Both the position numbers and the translations under genes were made by a program. A stretch of 64,000 nucleotides of DNA from Pseudoalteromonas sp. HM-SA03 (GTDB lineage Bacteria > Pseudomonadota > Gammaproteobacteria > Enterobacterales > Alteromonadaceae), in NCBI RefSeq assembly GCF_002289345.1, contig NZ_NSDG01000102.1, positions 1 through 64,000 of the forward strand, in the 5' to 3' direction. The notes beneath the pieces were generated by a model. That model was not told where the DNA came from and searched no databases. It saw only the letters and a program-made list of their open reading frames with translations. This document shows, piece by piece, positions 29,653-38,577 of the stretch (within the stretch, counting starts at the first letter, position 1; every line of letters starts with the position of its first letter).

Positions 29653-29723
29653 GTCGTTCCTACTTCTGAACTAAGATAATGACTTGATTTTAATTGCATT
29701 CGAATTTAAGTTTTTACAAAATA

Positions 29724-29751
29724 CGCCAAATATAAAACACTTTTCGCCAAA
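29724..29751. promoter_or_regulatory. Direct repeat in fabY/glxA-like divergent promoter
   Basis: CGCCAAA occurs at 29724-29730 and again at 29745-29751. The start-to-start distance is 21 bp, two helical turns. AraC-family proteins with two HTHs bind such direct repeats. It is a candidate binding site for the adjacent regulator. Confidence 0.45.
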
Positions 29752-29769
29752 CAGAAGAGGTCAGATCAG

Positions 29770-30762
29770 ATGGAATCCTGTACGAAGGTTGCTATTGTGC
29801 TTTACAAGCATATGCTCATCACCAGTGTTACCTTACCGCTGGAAATGCTCAAAGCCGGACAAGCCTTTGCTAAAGTACATCTAAAAGAGGCTTATGTTCC
29901 TTTAGAAGTTATACTTTGCAGCAGCCAAGGCGAGGCAGTCAACGCCGATAATTACCTGACACTTGAGGCACAAAGTGACTTTAGCTCATTGCCTTTATAT
30001 GACTACATTATTGTGCCAAGCATATGGCGAAATCCAAGGCCAATTGTAAGACAAAACCAAGCGCTGAATGAATCGCTTGCGGATGCATGGGGAGCAGGAA
30101 GCACACTGATAGGTGTTGGCACGGGTGTTTGCTTTTTAGCAAATTCTGGCCTGCTTGACGGTCATTCAGCAACGACCCACTGGCATTTTGCCAAACAATT
30201 TTCTCAGCTATATCCCAGTGTTGAATTAAAACCGGATTACTTTATCACTCAATCAGAGCGGATCTACACTGTAGCCAGCTTAAATGCACTAGCCGATGTT
30301 ATTGTTCATATTATTGAATTACTGTACGGAATAGATGCCGCACACCATGTTCAGCAAAACTTTTCTCATGAAATTCGTAAACCTTACGAAGAACAGCGCT
30401 ATTTAGAAGGTGCCGTGGACCGTCATGCCGACGAGCAAATTGCTGCAATTCAATTTTGGCTAAAAAATAACGCCGCATCGGAAATCTCTTTACCCGCTGT
30501 CGCGGCGCAATTTGATTTAAGTTATCGCACTTTTAATCGCCGCTTTAAACAAGCAACTGGACAAACCGCCATTGCCTACTTGCAACAGGTACGTATTGAA
30601 ATGTGTAAAGAGCTACTCGCGAGCAGTAATCTCTCCATTCAAGATATTGCCCTCACTTCTGGGTTTAATTCACAAGGGCAATTAAGTAGAGTATTTAGGC
30701 AATTAATGGGAAAATCACCAAGCACATATCGGGCAATAGTAAGAAAGAAATTGTTCTCGTAG
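29770..30762 (+). CDS. GlxA-family regulator (DJ-1/PfpI plus AraC HTH)
   Basis: This is a 330-aa regulator. Residues about 5-185 form a DJ-1/PfpI-like domain (VAIVLYKHMLITSVTLPLEML; GVGTGVCFLANSGLL at the nucleophile-elbow position with a Cys). Residues about 225-325 carry two AraC-type HTHs (ISLPAVAAQFDLSYRTFNRRFK and IQDIALTSGFNSQGQLSRVFRQ). Family members respond to small nitrogenous metabolites. Divergence from the fabY-like gene and the CGCCAAA direct repeat suggest it controls that gene. Confidence 0.88.
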   Translation: MESCTKVAIVLYKHMLITSVTLPLEMLKAGQAFAKVHLKEAYVPLEVILCSSQGEAVNADNYLTLEAQSDFSSLPLYDYIIVPSIWRNPRPIVRQNQALNESLADAWGAGSTLIGVGTGVCFLANSGLLDGHSATTHWHFAKQFSQLYPSVELKPDYFITQSERIYTVASLNALADVIVHIIELLYGIDAAHHVQQNFSHEIRKPYEEQRYLEGAVDRHADEQIAAIQFWLKNNAASEISLPAVAAQFDLSYRTFNRRFKQATGQTAIAYLQQVRIEMCKELLASSNLSIQDIALTSGFNSQGQLSRVFRQLMGKSPSTYRAIVRKKLFS

Positions 30763-30770
30763 TAAGACTA

Positions 30771-31083
30771 GGGTCTGTTGATCTTTGCTGTTTGATTTTT
30801 GTTCTTCTGAGTGTGTTTTGGTCGCGACGCTCGACTTACCGCCTAGTAATCTAGGCAAAAGTTGAGCAACAATGAACAAAGCGCACTCAGGTGAACCCAA
30901 AGGGCAGCGCTTGATTAGCATTTCTTCTGTGTTGCCCCACAAGGATGTGGGGTAAGGTGACTTTGCAGGAGCACAAAGTCTTTATCGCCTGATTCACATA
31001 GAATAACTATGCTACATAGGCTCTGCCTTGTATAAATACCAATCAAACTGCTGCAAAAACAAACTTGAAAGGTAAACAGGCCC
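30771..31083. repeat. Putative non-coding element with imperfect terminal inverted repeats
   Basis: The left end GGGTCTGTTGATCTTT (30771-30786) and the right end AAAGGTAAACAGGCCC (31068-31083) are inverted repeats matching at 13 of 16 positions. The 313-bp interior has no credible gene, a CATAG/CTATG hairpin and an ATACCAATC motif near 31036. No target-site duplication is obvious. It fills most of the 335-nt gap between the GlxA-type gene and the GreA/B-like gene. It could be a MITE or a decayed insertion-sequence end. Confidence 0.45.
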
Positions 31084-31097
31084 GAGATTAAACCACT

Positions 31098-31574
31098 CTA
31101 CTGTATTTGCACCACACTTAACGTTTGCTGTTGGCCGTTGAAGAAAAACGAAATATCTTCGTCTACCGTTAACCCCTTTAACCGCTTGCCAAGGGGCGCA
31201 TCAAATGTTAACACCAACACTGGTGTTTCTTTATATTGGATTTTTAGCCCGCCTTCGCAAGGCGCAAAATAGAACCAATGACGGTTGCCCTGCTCGTCTT
31301 CAATTTCAACTAGTGCGTTATGTGCAATTGTATTGCTTACAGCTAGAGCCAACTGATTCAATATTGTTTGTTTTGCCAAATGCATGGCATCAACGCGCTC
31401 ACTTTGTCCTTCTGCCAAATACCCATATTCGATACTCAACGAGTCATATTGTGTTTCAGCAGCACTTTGTTCATGGGTAGCATCAGCACGTGCACTGTTT
31501 GCCGCTTCAGTGGCTTCAATCAGCTTTTGTTCAAGTGCAAACTTGAGATATTCGATAAAAACAGATTTATTCAT
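31098..31574 (-). CDS. GreA/GreB-like elongation-factor-family protein
   Basis: This is a 158-aa protein. An N-terminal helical hairpin of about 75 residues (LKFALEQKLIEATEAANSARADATHEQSAAETQYDSLSIEYGYLAEGQ) precedes a small beta-rich domain (LVEIEDEQGNRHWFYFAPCEGGL through APLGKRLKGLTVDED). This matches the coiled-coil plus FKBP-like layout of GreA/GreB and relatives. The tip acidic residues of true Gre factors are not obvious, so it may bind RNA polymerase without cleavage activity. Its ATG overlaps the lipoprotein stop (ATGA). Confidence 0.55.
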   Translation of the reverse strand: MNKSVFIEYLKFALEQKLIEATEAANSARADATHEQSAAETQYDSLSIEYGYLAEGQSERVDAMHLAKQTILNQLALAVSNTIAHNALVEIEDEQGNRHWFYFAPCEGGLKIQYKETPVLVLTFDAPLGKRLKGLTVDEDISFFFNGQQQTLSVVQIQ

Positions 31575-32005
31575 TGGTAGTTTACAGCTATTGGATGACT
31601 GGTAGTAACAGACTGGCCGTTAACGGTTAGCGCCAAACGTAAAATCCAACGCATAGATTTATCCGTGCAAACACCGACCATGGTTTTTGCTATCAGTGTG
31701 TTTTTGTCAAAAAACACTGGGATCCTTCCCATGTTCATATTTTCTCCCTCAAGCCATGCCGAAACGACCTCTACTTTAGTCGCACTTTTTAGCCCAATGG
31801 TAAATTCTGTTTCCGGTTGAACCTGCTCTGAGCCCAGATAAATCTGCACTTGTGGAGTCAAATCACAGGGCGTTGAAAAATTACAGACATTTCTTGTTAC
31901 TGAACTTTCACTTTTTTCTGAACTTTCATGTATAATAATAGTCGGGTCTGAACAGGCCACGAGGAAAATACCTAGCAACCCGACTGTTAATTGCTTTGCA
32001 ATCAT
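31571..32005 (-). CDS. Putative lipoprotein, unknown function
   Basis: This is a 144-aa protein whose signal peptide ends in a lipobox (GIFLVACSDP). The mature part has a Cys pair (CNFSTPCDLTPQ) and a beta-rich domain containing a GENMNMGRIPVFF segment. ATG at 32005 is chosen since it places the lipobox correctly; the frame to 32173 adds 56 Cys/Phe-rich residues of no family type. It overlaps the GreA/B-like gene by ATGA and diverges from ccoN. The MNMG segment and position near cbb3 genes hint at a copper or cytochrome-assembly role, but this is only a guess. Confidence 0.65.
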   Translation of the reverse strand: MIAKQLTVGLLGIFLVACSDPTIIIHESSEKSESSVTRNVCNFSTPCDLTPQVQIYLGSEQVQPETEFTIGLKSATKVEVVSAWLEGENMNMGRIPVFFDKNTLIAKTMVGVCTDKSMRWILRLALTVNGQSVTTSHPIAVNYQ

Positions 32006-32102
32006 GAGGGATTTACCGTCACTTCTGAATCCTGCGCAGTGTACGCAAGTTTCAGGGCAAAAGCTAGGTTGCTTAAGAAGCGAACAAAAACCGCGTGAAA
32101 AC

Positions 32103-32116
32103 TTGATTGATGTCAT
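32103..32116. promoter_or_regulatory. FNR-like box upstream of ccoN
   Basis: TTGAT-TGAT-GTCAT matches the FNR consensus TTGAT-N4-ATCAA at 8 of 10 positions. It lies in the 306-nt ccoN/lipoprotein divergent region, about 196 nt before ccoN and 98 nt before the lipoprotein start. ccoNOQP is a classic FNR/ANR target and fnr is in this window. Confidence 0.5.
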
Positions 32117-32199
32117 AATTTTAGGCGTTTTAGGTATCTTTTCATAAGCAAAAAAATTATTATTTCCTCGCAAAAATAAAGGTTTCTCGGGCTGGTTAG

Positions 32200-32226
32200 G
32201 TTTTCACTCATCTTTTGAGTGAAAAC
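32200..32226 (+). other. Strong hairpin in ccoN leader
   Basis: GTTTTCACTCA and TGAGTGAAAAC form a perfect 11-bp stem with a TCTTT loop, 86 nt before the ccoN ATG. No T-run follows. It may be an mRNA 5' stabiliser, a regulatory leader or a protein-binding palindrome. Apart from this and the FNR-like box, the rest of 32006-32311 shows nothing recognisable. Confidence 0.6.
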
Positions 32227-32311
32227 ATGACGGGCTTGAAGAAATATAACTAGGGCCTGTAATTCAGGTAATTCATTTCTAATCGCAATAAATTGCAGCG
32301 GAATCCAGAAA

Positions 32312-33745
32312 ATGAGCCAAACAGTAGCATCACAAACTGAGTACAATTATAAAGTTGTACGCCAATTCGCTATCATGACAGTGATTTGGGGCATTGTTGG
32401 CATGGGTGTAGGTGTATTTATCGCAGCGCAACTTGCGTGGCCTGCGTTAAACTTCGACATTCCATGGTTAACTTACTCTAGACTTCGTCCGTTACACACG
32501 AACGCAGTAATCTTTGCATTTGGTACAAGTGCACTATTTGCAACCTCTTACTATGTTGTTCAGCGCACGTGTCAAACGCGCCTGTTCTCTGACAAACTTG
32601 CCGCATTTACCTTCTGGGGTTGGCAAGCCATCATCGTATCTGCGGTTATCACACTTCCTCTAGGCATGACTTCTTCTAAAGAATATGCTGAACTAGAGTG
32701 GCCGATTGATATCGCAATCGCGGTAGTATGGGTTACTTATGCTGTCGTATTCTTTGGTACTCTTATCAAGCGTAAAGTGTCACACATCTATGTAGCAAAC
32801 TGGTTCTACGCTGGTTTCATTATCACTGTTGCAGTGCTTCATATTGTAAACAGTATGGCTATTCCTGTATCGCTTACTAAATCTTATTCAATCTACGCAG
32901 GTGCCGTAGATGCGATGGTTCAGTGGTGGTATGGTCACAACGCTGTAGGTTTCCTACTTACCGCTGGTTTCTTGGGTATGATGTACTACTTCGTACCAAA
33001 ACAAGCAGGTCGTCCCGTATACTCTTACCGTCTATCGGTTGTTCATTTCTGGGCACTTATTTCTCTATATATTTGGGCAGGTCCTCACCACCTTCACTAC
33101 ACAGCACTACCTGACTGGACACAGTCTCTAGGTATGGTGATGTCAGTTATCCTATTCGTTCCTTCTTGGGGTGGTATGATCAACGGTATCATGACGCTGT
33201 CTGGCGCTTGGCACAAACTACGTACTGACCCAGTACTGCGTTTCTTAGTGGTGTCTCTATCTTTCTACGGTATGTCTACGTTCGAAGGCCCAATGATGGC
33301 TATTAAGTCTGTAAATGCGCTTTCACATTACACAGACTGGACTGTAGGTCACGTACACTCGGGTGCACTAGGTTGGGTTGCGATGATTTCTATCGGTGCA
33401 ATTTATCACCTTATCCCTGCACTATTTGGTCACGGTAACATGTACAGCATCAAGCTAGTTAACACCCATTTCTGGCTACACACAGTTGGTGTTGTGCTTT
33501 ATATCGTTGCAATGTGGATCTCTGGCGTTATGCAAGGTCTAATGTGGCGCGCAGTAAATGCTGACGGTACATTAATGTATAGCTTTGTTCAGTCACTAGA
33601 AGCTTCTAAGCCTTTCTATATCATGCGATTCCTAGGCGGTGTCTTCATCGTAATCGGTATGCTAGTAATGGCTTACAACGTATTCCGTACGGTTACTGCA
33701 AAAAGTGGTCAACTTACCACTGATGCAAACCCGCAAGTGGCTTAA
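32312..33745 (+). CDS. ccoN: cbb3 cytochrome c oxidase subunit I (CcoN)
   Basis: This is the 477-aa catalytic heme-copper subunit of the high-affinity cbb3 oxidase. About 12 transmembrane helices carry conserved His ligands, for example [46 protein letters not shown] and [14 protein letters not shown]. It reduces oxygen to water at low oxygen tension and pumps protons. It is first in ccoNOQP, with ccoO 12 nt downstream. The divergent region carries an FNR-like site. Confidence 0.97.
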   Translation: MSQTVASQTEYNYKVVRQFAIMTVIWGIVGMGVGVFIAAQLAWPALNFDIPWLTYSRLRPLHTNAVIFAFGTSALFATSYYVVQRTCQTRLFSDKLAAFTFWGWQAIIVSAVITLPLGMTSSKEYAELEWPIDIAIAVVWVTYAVVFFGTLIKRKVSHIYVANWFYAGFIITVAVLHIVNSMAIPVSLTKSYSIYAGAVDAMVQWWYGHNAVGFLLTAGFLGMMYYFVPKQAGRPVYSYRLSVVHFWALISLYIWAGPHHLHYTALPDWTQSLGMVMSVILFVPSWGGMINGIMTLSGAWHKLRTDPVLRFLVVSLSFYGMSTFEGPMMAIKSVNALSHYTDWTVGHVHSGALGWVAMISIGAIYHLIPALFGHGNMYSIKLVNTHFWLHTVGVVLYIVAMWISGVMQGLMWRAVNADGTLMYSFVQSLEASKPFYIMRFLGGVFIVIGMLVMAYNVFRTVTAKSGQLTTDANPQVA

Positions 33746-33757
33746 GGGGTATCGAGT

Positions 33758-34432
33758 ATGAGCAACAATAACTCAACAAACAAACACGAAATCGTTGAAA
33801 AGAACGTTGGCCTGATGGCTATCCTAACGGTATTCGCGATTAGCTTCGGTGCATTAGTTGAAATTACTCCACTAATGTTCCAAAAAGATACCACTCAGCC
33901 AGTAGAAGGCTTACGCCCGCTTACCGCGCTTGAAATGGAAGGTCGTGACATCTTCGTACGTGAAGGTTGTTACAACTGTCACTCACAGATGGTTCGTCCA
34001 TTCCGTGATGAAGTTGAGCGCTACGGTCACTATTCTGTAGCTGGTGAGTCAGTATGGGATCACCCATTCCAGTGGGGTTCTAAGCGTACAGGTCCAGATT
34101 TAGCTCGTGTTGGTCAGCGTTACTCTGACGACTGGCACTATGCGCACTTAATGGATCCTCGCTCGGTGGTACCTGAGTCAAACATGCCAGGTTACCCTTG
34201 GCTTGATAGCACTAAAGTAGATACCACTTATACTCTGAAAAAATTACAAATGTTCCGTGATGCATTTGGTATTGATAAGTCGTCAGACCGCTACAATGGC
34301 AAAGGCTACGGTGATGATGCTGAACTGCAAGGGCAAGTGGATGAAATCCACGCGATGAACGGTGGTGAAGGTGCGACAGAAATGCAAGCACTTATCGCTT
34401 ACTTACAACAACTTGGCACACATTTGAAGTAA
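33758..34432 (+). CDS. ccoO: cbb3 oxidase monoheme subunit II (CcoO)
   Basis: This is a 224-aa protein with an N-terminal membrane anchor (about residues 17-37) and one c-type heme site, [16 protein letters not shown]. The conserved [24 protein letters not shown] and the axial-Met region [10 protein letters not shown] follow. It passes electrons from CcoP to CcoN. It is the second gene of the operon. Confidence 0.97.
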   Translation: MSNNNSTNKHEIVEKNVGLMAILTVFAISFGALVEITPLMFQKDTTQPVEGLRPLTALEMEGRDIFVREGCYNCHSQMVRPFRDEVERYGHYSVAGESVWDHPFQWGSKRTGPDLARVGQRYSDDWHYAHLMDPRSVVPESNMPGYPWLDSTKVDTTYTLKKLQMFRDAFGIDKSSDRYNGKGYGDDAELQGQVDEIHAMNGGEGATEMQALIAYLQQLGTHLK

Positions 34433-34437
34433 TTGTT

Positions 34438-34623
34438 ATGGATTACGGCACATACAGAGGCATTTTGACTCTGGTAATTTTGGTACTGTTTATAGTGATT
34501 GTTGTGTGGGCATATAGCAAGCGCTCTAAGCGCCGTTTCGACGACGCAGCTAATGCCATTTTTGAAGATGAGAAAAAACACAACAACACTATCTCTAACG
34601 AGGAAAAGGAGTCTGAAAAATGA
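34438..34623 (+). CDS. ccoQ: cbb3 oxidase subunit CcoQ
   Basis: This is a 61-aa protein with one transmembrane helix (residues about 6-27, GILTLVILVLFIVIVVWAYS) and a charged C-terminus (KRSKRRFDDAANAIFEDE). That is the typical CcoQ/FixQ form. It stabilises the oxidase complex. Its end overlaps the ccoP start by 4 nt (ATGA). Confidence 0.92.
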   Translation: MDYGTYRGILTLVILVLFIVIVVWAYSKRSKRRFDDAANAIFEDEKKHNNTISNEEKESEK

Positions 34624-35585
34624 CTAGCTTTTGGAGTATTTGGGTTATCGTACTAACCCTAGCGTGTCTAGCTCTGATTTTCGGCCTGCTGATTTGGAAC
34701 CTGAAGAACTACACAGGTGTCAAAGAAGGCGAAAGCTGTGGTCACGAGTTCGACGGAATTGAGGAATTAAATAATCCACTACCAAAATGGTGGACTTATA
34801 TGTTCTTCGCGACTTTTGTTTGGTCAGTATATTATCTTGCTGCTTACCCAGGTCTTGGTAACTTTAAAGGTTTCTTGAACTGGACGAGCTCTAACCAAGG
34901 TATTACCACCTTGGCAGAGTCTAAGAAAGCAGTCGCTGAAGCACATGAAAATGGCCAGTGGGTACAGCTTGATAAAGAAGTTGAAGCAGCACAAGACCGC
35001 TTTGGTCCTATCTTCCAAGAATTTGCAAAGCAAGACGTACTTGCGCTTGCAAAGAATGAAGAAGCACTTGAAATCGGTCAACGTTTATTCTCGCAAAACT
35101 GTGCTCAGTGTCATGGCTCTGATGCTCGTGGTGGCGCAGGCTTCCCTAACCTAACTGATAAAGACTGGTTATATGGTGGCACGCCTGACAAGATCAAAGA
35201 AACACTGCTTAACGGTCGTGTTGCAGCGATGCCAGCTTGGCAAGATGCGCTTGGTGATCAAGGCGTAAAAGAAATGACTGCTTATGTACTAAGCCTTTCT
35301 GGACGTACTGTTAACCAAAAAGATGCTGATGCAGGTAAAGCTAAGTTTGCAATGTGTGCGGCTTGTCATGGTATGGACGGCAAAGGTTCTGTTGCACATA
35401 ACCTTCCGTTTGGTGCACCAAACTTAACTGACAATATCTGGCTATACGGTGGTTCTCAACGCGCAGTTGAAGACACACTTCGCCACGGTCGTGCAGGTGT
35501 AATGCCAGCATGGAAAGATATCTTAGGTGAAGATAAAGTACACCTTCTAACAGCGTATGTTTATAGCTTGTCACAAGACCAATAA
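34620..35585 (+). CDS. ccoP: cbb3 oxidase diheme subunit III (CcoP)
   Basis: This is a 321-aa protein with two N-terminal transmembrane helices (about 5-28 and 58-78) joined by the GHEFDGIEELNNPLPKWW segment. Two periplasmic cytochrome c domains follow, with heme sites CAQCH (about 161) and CAACH (about 247). It accepts electrons from soluble cytochromes. It ends the structural operon and a strong terminator follows. Confidence 0.97.
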   Translation: MTSFWSIWVIVLTLACLALIFGLLIWNLKNYTGVKEGESCGHEFDGIEELNNPLPKWWTYMFFATFVWSVYYLAAYPGLGNFKGFLNWTSSNQGITTLAESKKAVAEAHENGQWVQLDKEVEAAQDRFGPIFQEFAKQDVLALAKNEEALEIGQRLFSQNCAQCHGSDARGGAGFPNLTDKDWLYGGTPDKIKETLLNGRVAAMPAWQDALGDQGVKEMTAYVLSLSGRTVNQKDADAGKAKFAMCAACHGMDGKGSVAHNLPFGAPNLTDNIWLYGGSQRAVEDTLRHGRAGVMPAWKDILGEDKVHLLTAYVYSLSQDQ

Positions 35586-35612
35586 GCTTAGCTTTTAGAA
35601 CATTATTTGAGA

Positions 35613-35644
35613 TCAAAAAAGCCTCCATTTGGAGGCTTTTTTTT
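35613..35644 (+). terminator. ccoNOQP terminator
   Basis: AAAAAAGCCTCC and GGAGGCTTTTTT pair around ATTT and run into an eight-T tail, 28 nt after ccoP. Confidence 0.92.
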
Positions 35645-35703
35645 AGGTATTTACCGCAACTTACGGTAGAATACGAGCAAGTTTTATAGCCATGTGAGCA
35701 ACT

Positions 35704-36195
35704 ATGAACCCTACCCCTTGGTATAAGAATTTTTGGCCTTGGTTTTTAATTTTTTTCCCACTCGTTACTGTCGTTGCCTGTGTTTTTCTCATCACGTTTG
35801 CAGTCGGTAATGGTCCTGATATGGTCGTTGATGACTACTACAAAAAAGGTAAAGCAATCAATCTGGAGCTGAGTAAGTTTGATAAAGCAAAAGCGCTCTA
35901 TTTACATGGTGACCTGCAAGTAGCAGAGCAAAAAGTCACCTTTAAATTTACCAAGGGCGACGCTTCTAAAGTTCATGCACTAAAGCTCTCGTTTTACCAC
36001 CGCACTATTGAGAAATATGACTTTGCAGTCACGCTGACTAAAAACGCCAGCGGCGAGTTTACGGGCTTATTTGATGAACCTCATAACGGTGTGTTCACGG
36101 TATTTATAGAGCCTATGGACAACAGTTGGAAAATGAAAGAAAAAATCCAACTGCCACATGATGGTATTATCGCGGTCACTCCACAGTATAAGTAA
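35704..36195 (+). CDS. fixH: FixH/CcoH-family cbb3 assembly protein
   Basis: This is a 163-aa protein with one N-terminal transmembrane helix (FLIFFPLVTVVACVFLITFAV region). The FixH hallmark GPDMVVDDYYKKGKAINLE follows, then a periplasmic beta domain. It is required for cbb3 maturation. It starts the accessory operon, 6 nt before ccoI. Confidence 0.9.
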   Translation: MNPTPWYKNFWPWFLIFFPLVTVVACVFLITFAVGNGPDMVVDDYYKKGKAINLELSKFDKAKALYLHGDLQVAEQKVTFKFTKGDASKVHALKLSFYHRTIEKYDFAVTLTKNASGEFTGLFDEPHNGVFTVFIEPMDNSWKMKEKIQLPHDGIIAVTPQYK

Positions 36196-36201
36196 GCTGC
36201 C

Positions 36202-38577
36202 ATGGCAAATTCGTGTTTTCATTGTTTGGAGCCTATTCCTAAAGGATTTGTAGGCTCGGTTACCTTTGAGGGTAGCGCACAACCGGTTTGCTGTATTGGC
36301 TGCCAGGCCGTTGCCGAAACCATCATTTCTCAAGGTATGAGTGACTACTATACTTACCGCACAGAAAGTGCAGGTAAAGTTGAAGAGCTTGTACCTGAAC
36401 AACTCAAAATGCTACTCAGCTATGATAACGACGAGATCCAAGAAGACTTCGTCGAAATTAGTGGAGACCACAAAGAGGTACTGCTCAGTGTTGAAGGGAT
36501 AAGCTGCGCCGCTTGTGCTTGGCTTATCGAAAAGCAACTGCTGGCGCTCGGTGGTATCGTTCGTGTTGATGTTAACACCTCCACTCACCGCGCCATGATT
36601 GTATGGCAAGATAAACACGTTAAGCTTAGCGATATCATTAAATCTTTGATGGAAATTGGCTATAAGGCCTACCCATTTCAAGCCGATGAAGAAGCTGCAC
36701 AGAAACAAGCCGTAGCGAAAGCATACATCCGTCGTTTAGGCGTTGCTGGCCTCATGACTATGCAAGTGATGATGTTTGCATTTGCCATGTACTTTGGCAT
36801 GTTTTCAGGCATGGAAGAGGACTTTGAACAGTACTTTCGTTGGATAAGTCTCGTGCTTGCCTCCCCTGTTATTCTATATTCAGCAATGCCATTTTTAACG
36901 AATGCGGTTAAAGGGCTGAAAGCTAAACAACTGAATATGGATCTCCCTGTTTCACTTGCTATATTCGGAGCTTACGGCGCCAGTACTTACGCGACTTTTA
37001 TGGAAGTCGGCGAAGTCTATTTTGAATCCATCTGTATGTTTACCTTCTTGCTGTTGTTAGGTAAATACCTTGAGTTCAGGGCCAGATTAAAAGCCAGTGA
37101 GTTTACTGCAAACCTGCAAAAGCTGCTGCCATTGACCGCCAGAAAGGTTGATGAGAATAACAATGAGCAACATATTGCCGCCAAAAAGCTAAAACTGAAC
37201 GATCTGATATTAGTTAAGGCTGGAGAAACAATCCCTGCGGATGGCTTAGTGATCAAAGGCCATACCACAGTTGATGAGTCGATGATGACAGGCGAACATT
37301 TGCCAGTTAAGAAATATCAAGGCCATCAAGTGTATGCAGGAACAGTAAATCACGACGGTATAATTACGTTAGAGATCAATAAAATTGGGCAAAATACCCT
37401 GCTCAACCAAATTATTCGACTGCAACATAACGCACTTACCAAACGCCCTAAGTTGGTGGAAATCACCGATAAAGTCGCGCAGTGGTTTGTTGCCTGTCTA
37501 TTAGTTTTTGCCTCAATTACCGCCATCGGCTGGTACCCTATTTCACCAGATAAGGCTTTTTGGGTCACGATTTCGGTGTTAGTAGCAACTTGCCCTTGCG
37601 CATTGAGCCTAGCTATACCCACCGCGCTGACTTGCGCCGTGGCGTCACTTACAAAGAAAGGGATCTTGATTAAAGAGGCCCATGTATTAGAAACGGCAAC
37701 CAAATTAACGCGTGTTGCCTTTGACAAAACAGGCACACTGACCGAAGGCCGTTTCTCAATCAAGCATATCGAATTGCTACAAACAGAATATAACGAGCAA
37801 CAAGTCTTGGACTTTGCCGCAGCGTTAGAGCGCTTTTCTGAGCACCCTATCGCTCGTGCATTTGTACATATCACCCCAACCGAAAATCTAGTCCAAGATG
37901 TTGAAGTTGTGGCTGGTTCAGGTATCCGTGGTCACTGGCAAGAAGTCACTATTGCCCTTGGGAAAAGCCATTGGTTTGATAACCATGCGTCATTTGCTCA
38001 AGCAACCTTATTCATTGACAACAATGCAGTCGCTGACTTTTACTTCAATGACAAAGTAAAAAACAATGCAGAAACAGTTGTTGAACGGTTACAACAAGCA
38101 GGTCTTACATGTCACATGCTAACTGGGGATAGCTCCAATGCGGGCAAAGAATTATCGCAGCAATTAGCATTAGATAGCTACCAAAGTGCTTGCACACCAG
38201 AGATTAAGCAACAAGCCGTTGAAGCTTGGTCCAAACAAGGCGAGATTGTCGCTATGGTTGGTGATGGCATCAACGACAGCCCAGTATTCAATAGCGCTCA
38301 CTTGTCAGTTGCGATGGATACCGGCGCTGATATCTCAAAGAATACCGCTGATGTAGTGTTGTTAAATAGCGATTTGAATGCCATTCTAGCCCTTCAGCAA
38401 GTAGCGAAACAAACACGCAGAATAGTAAAGCAAAACTTAACCATATCACTTTTGTATAACGGCTCCATTTTGCCACTCGCTGCACTTGGCCTCATTCCAC
38501 CTTGGATAGCAGTTATTGGCATGTCAGCTAGCTCGATCATCGTGATCGGTAATTCATTAAGGTTATTAAAGCTATGA
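36202..38577 (+). CDS. ccoI: Copper-exporting P1B-type ATPase for cbb3 assembly (CcoI/FixI)
   Basis: This is a 791-aa heavy-metal ATPase. An N-terminal Cys-rich segment (CFHCLEP and CCIGCQAV) is followed by an HMA domain with the copper site GISCAACAWLIEKQL. The membrane CPCALSLAIPTAL motif, phosphorylation site DKTGTLTEG and hinge GDGINDSPV follow. CcoI supplies copper for the CcoN active site. It is located between fixH and ccoS, the standard order. The stop overlaps ccoS by 4 nt. Confidence 0.95.
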   Translation: MANSCFHCLEPIPKGFVGSVTFEGSAQPVCCIGCQAVAETIISQGMSDYYTYRTESAGKVEELVPEQLKMLLSYDNDEIQEDFVEISGDHKEVLLSVEGISCAACAWLIEKQLLALGGIVRVDVNTSTHRAMIVWQDKHVKLSDIIKSLMEIGYKAYPFQADEEAAQKQAVAKAYIRRLGVAGLMTMQVMMFAFAMYFGMFSGMEEDFEQYFRWISLVLASPVILYSAMPFLTNAVKGLKAKQLNMDLPVSLAIFGAYGASTYATFMEVGEVYFESICMFTFLLLLGKYLEFRARLKASEFTANLQKLLPLTARKVDENNNEQHIAAKKLKLNDLILVKAGETIPADGLVIKGHTTVDESMMTGEHLPVKKYQGHQVYAGTVNHDGIITLEINKIGQNTLLNQIIRLQHNALTKRPKLVEITDKVAQWFVACLLVFASITAIGWYPISPDKAFWVTISVLVATCPCALSLAIPTALTCAVASLTKKGILIKEAHVLETATKLTRVAFDKTGTLTEGRFSIKHIELLQTEYNEQQVLDFAAALERFSEHPIARAFVHITPTENLVQDVEVVAGSGIRGHWQEVTIALGKSHWFDNHASFAQATLFIDNNAVADFYFNDKVKNNAETVVERLQQAGLTCHMLTGDSSNAGKELSQQLALDSYQSACTPEIKQQAVEAWSKQGEIVAMVGDGINDSPVFNSAHLSVAMDTGADISKNTADVVLLNSDLNAILALQQVAKQTRRIVKQNLTISLLYNGSILPLAALGLIPPWIAVIGMSASSIIVIGNSLRLLKL

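Noticed and set aside
30715-30942. 75-aa minus-strand ORF overlapping the GlxA-type 3' end
   Set aside because: It lies mostly in the inverted-repeat-bounded element and runs into the regulator gene. It is better explained as repeat sequence than as a gene.
32006-32173. 56-residue N-terminal extension of the lipoprotein
   Set aside because: It would bury the lipobox signal peptide in the interior. The ATG at 32005 gives a normal lipoprotein.
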